Assembly: GCA_027574665.1 (NCBI GenBank)
Contig: CM050650.1
Span: forward strand, 104,753,086-104,817,085
Direction: 5' to 3'
Origin: Rhynochetos jubatus
Taxonomy: Eukaryota > Chordata > Aves > Eurypygiformes > Rhynochetidae
Length of the DNA: 64,000 nt
Of this stretch, positions 63,207 to 64,000 are shown in pieces. The notes under the pieces are model-generated. The model did no database searches and was not told the origin of the DNA. It saw only the letters and a program-made list of their open reading frames with translations. Made by a program: the position numbers and the translations under genes. Each line of letters starts with the position of its first letter. Position 1 is the stretch's first letter.

Positions 63207-64000
63207 ATAGTTCAAGCCATGCAACCTTTCTGCTTCCCTGACAATTTAAATGGACAGCTAAAGACAACATAACCGTTCAAATTTCTTTCTGGTCATCTCC
63301 TTTGATAGGCAGTTGTTTAGAGTCCCTCCTGCATGTGCTACTAGACAGTTCAGTGAAATCTCAGCTGAAAACTGATCTCCATCGTTTTACTTAAAAATTT
63401 GTTTCATAAAACATACACATGCCCATAAACACACACCAGCATCCATTGACATATATAAATAAAGAAATAATAAAAAATATTATTAGTATTATGCTTATTC
63501 TTTCACTTTTTTGTTTGCTTGTTTCCACTGCTCAGTTAATTACCTTTAGCAGTAAGCTCCAGTCTTTTATCTGTAAAATGGCAAGTATAAAATAAACAAA
63601 AATGATAAAAGGTTTGTAGGTCTAGAAAAGATTTTGTCCCTCAAAGCTTGAGTATGTTATCTAAAATAGAATTCATATAATTCAGCTTCACATTCTGTTG
63701 AAATGCAAATTCATAAGTACATGTATATGGAGAACCAAGATGCTTGAATGATAATTCACAGTGAGAATTTGTTCTCAGTAAGTCTGATGCATATAATGCA
63801 CATACTTGCTGAGCTAAAACCATCCCTCATTTCTCAAATGAATATCTAAGATATCTTTAGAAGCTCAGTGAAAGAGTTTCTAATCAATGCAAGTCAATAC
63901 ACCATCTGATTTCCTCCTTTTCTCTTGGTCTATGTCTTAAGCACAGCTCTCTGCTGCTTTGTACTCTTTGAAGAGTGTATTCAATGACTTGAATACCATT
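63207..64000. other. AT-rich unique DNA, no gene seen
   Basis: No repeat family, RNA or exon is recognisable up to the window edge. A/T triplet-rich sequence lies at about 63455-63490. Confidence 0.55.

Noticed and set aside
62602-63270. Frames of 70-121 codons on both strands
   Set aside because: All or most of their length is the type A LTR; no protein family is recognisable.
1-64000. CRISPR arrays, tRNA/rRNA genes, bacterial-type operons or a novel defence system
   Set aside because: No regularly spaced repeats, cloverleaf or rRNA-like segments, or clusters of intact genes were seen. The repeat content is that of an avian nuclear genome.

Overview
The window reads as nuclear DNA from a bird. 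The main evidence is the repeat content. There are thirteen recognisable fragments of CR1 (chicken repeat 1), the dominant avian LINE, several ending in the typical ATTCTATGATTCTATGA-type 3' tail. There are also seven LTR copies of avian endogenous-retrovirus families, most with 5-bp target-site duplications or near-matches. The LTR families suggest a non-galliform bird, but that is a weak inference. I did not find one convincing exon of a host protein-coding gene, nor any rRNA, tRNA, CRISPR array or bacterial-type operon. The remaining DNA is AT-rich, rich in short A/T runs and open only in short chance frames. It looks like a gene desert or the inside of a very long intron.

Layout. 0-13 kb: AT-rich unique DNA with five CR1 insertions; the largest (8396-9507, minus) keeps part of the reverse-transcriptase domain. 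13.1-15.2 kb: a CR1 end followed by a nested pair of LTRs, in which a ~1.1-kb 'type A' LTR has landed inside an older 'type B' LTR. 15-28 kb: unique DNA, two oppositely oriented CR1 pieces at 18.9-19.65 kb, and a CR1 at 25.3 kb with an internal 47-bp tandem duplication. 28.6-34.6 kb: an LTR that joins a type A 5' part to a type B-like 3' end, a CR1, a type B LTR carrying a triplet microsatellite, and another CR1. 34.6-55.9 kb: mostly unique DNA with one young and one decayed CR1 near 41 kb. 55.9-63.2 kb: a cluster of four LTRs (types B, C, B, A) and a CR1 tail. The last 0.8 kb is unique.

Nothing here works together as a pathway. The history is one of retrotransposition: 5'-truncated CR1 copies of at least four 3'-end types, and isolated LTRs left by LTR-LTR recombination. 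Only one nesting event gives a relative date, type A younger than that type B copy. The points most worth a second look are the chimeric LTR, the nested LTRs, the CR1 with both catalytic aspartates changed, the CR1 internal duplication, a 215-codon unexplained open frame, and three repeat-free blocks that could be conserved regulatory elements. I see no evidence of a novel biological system.
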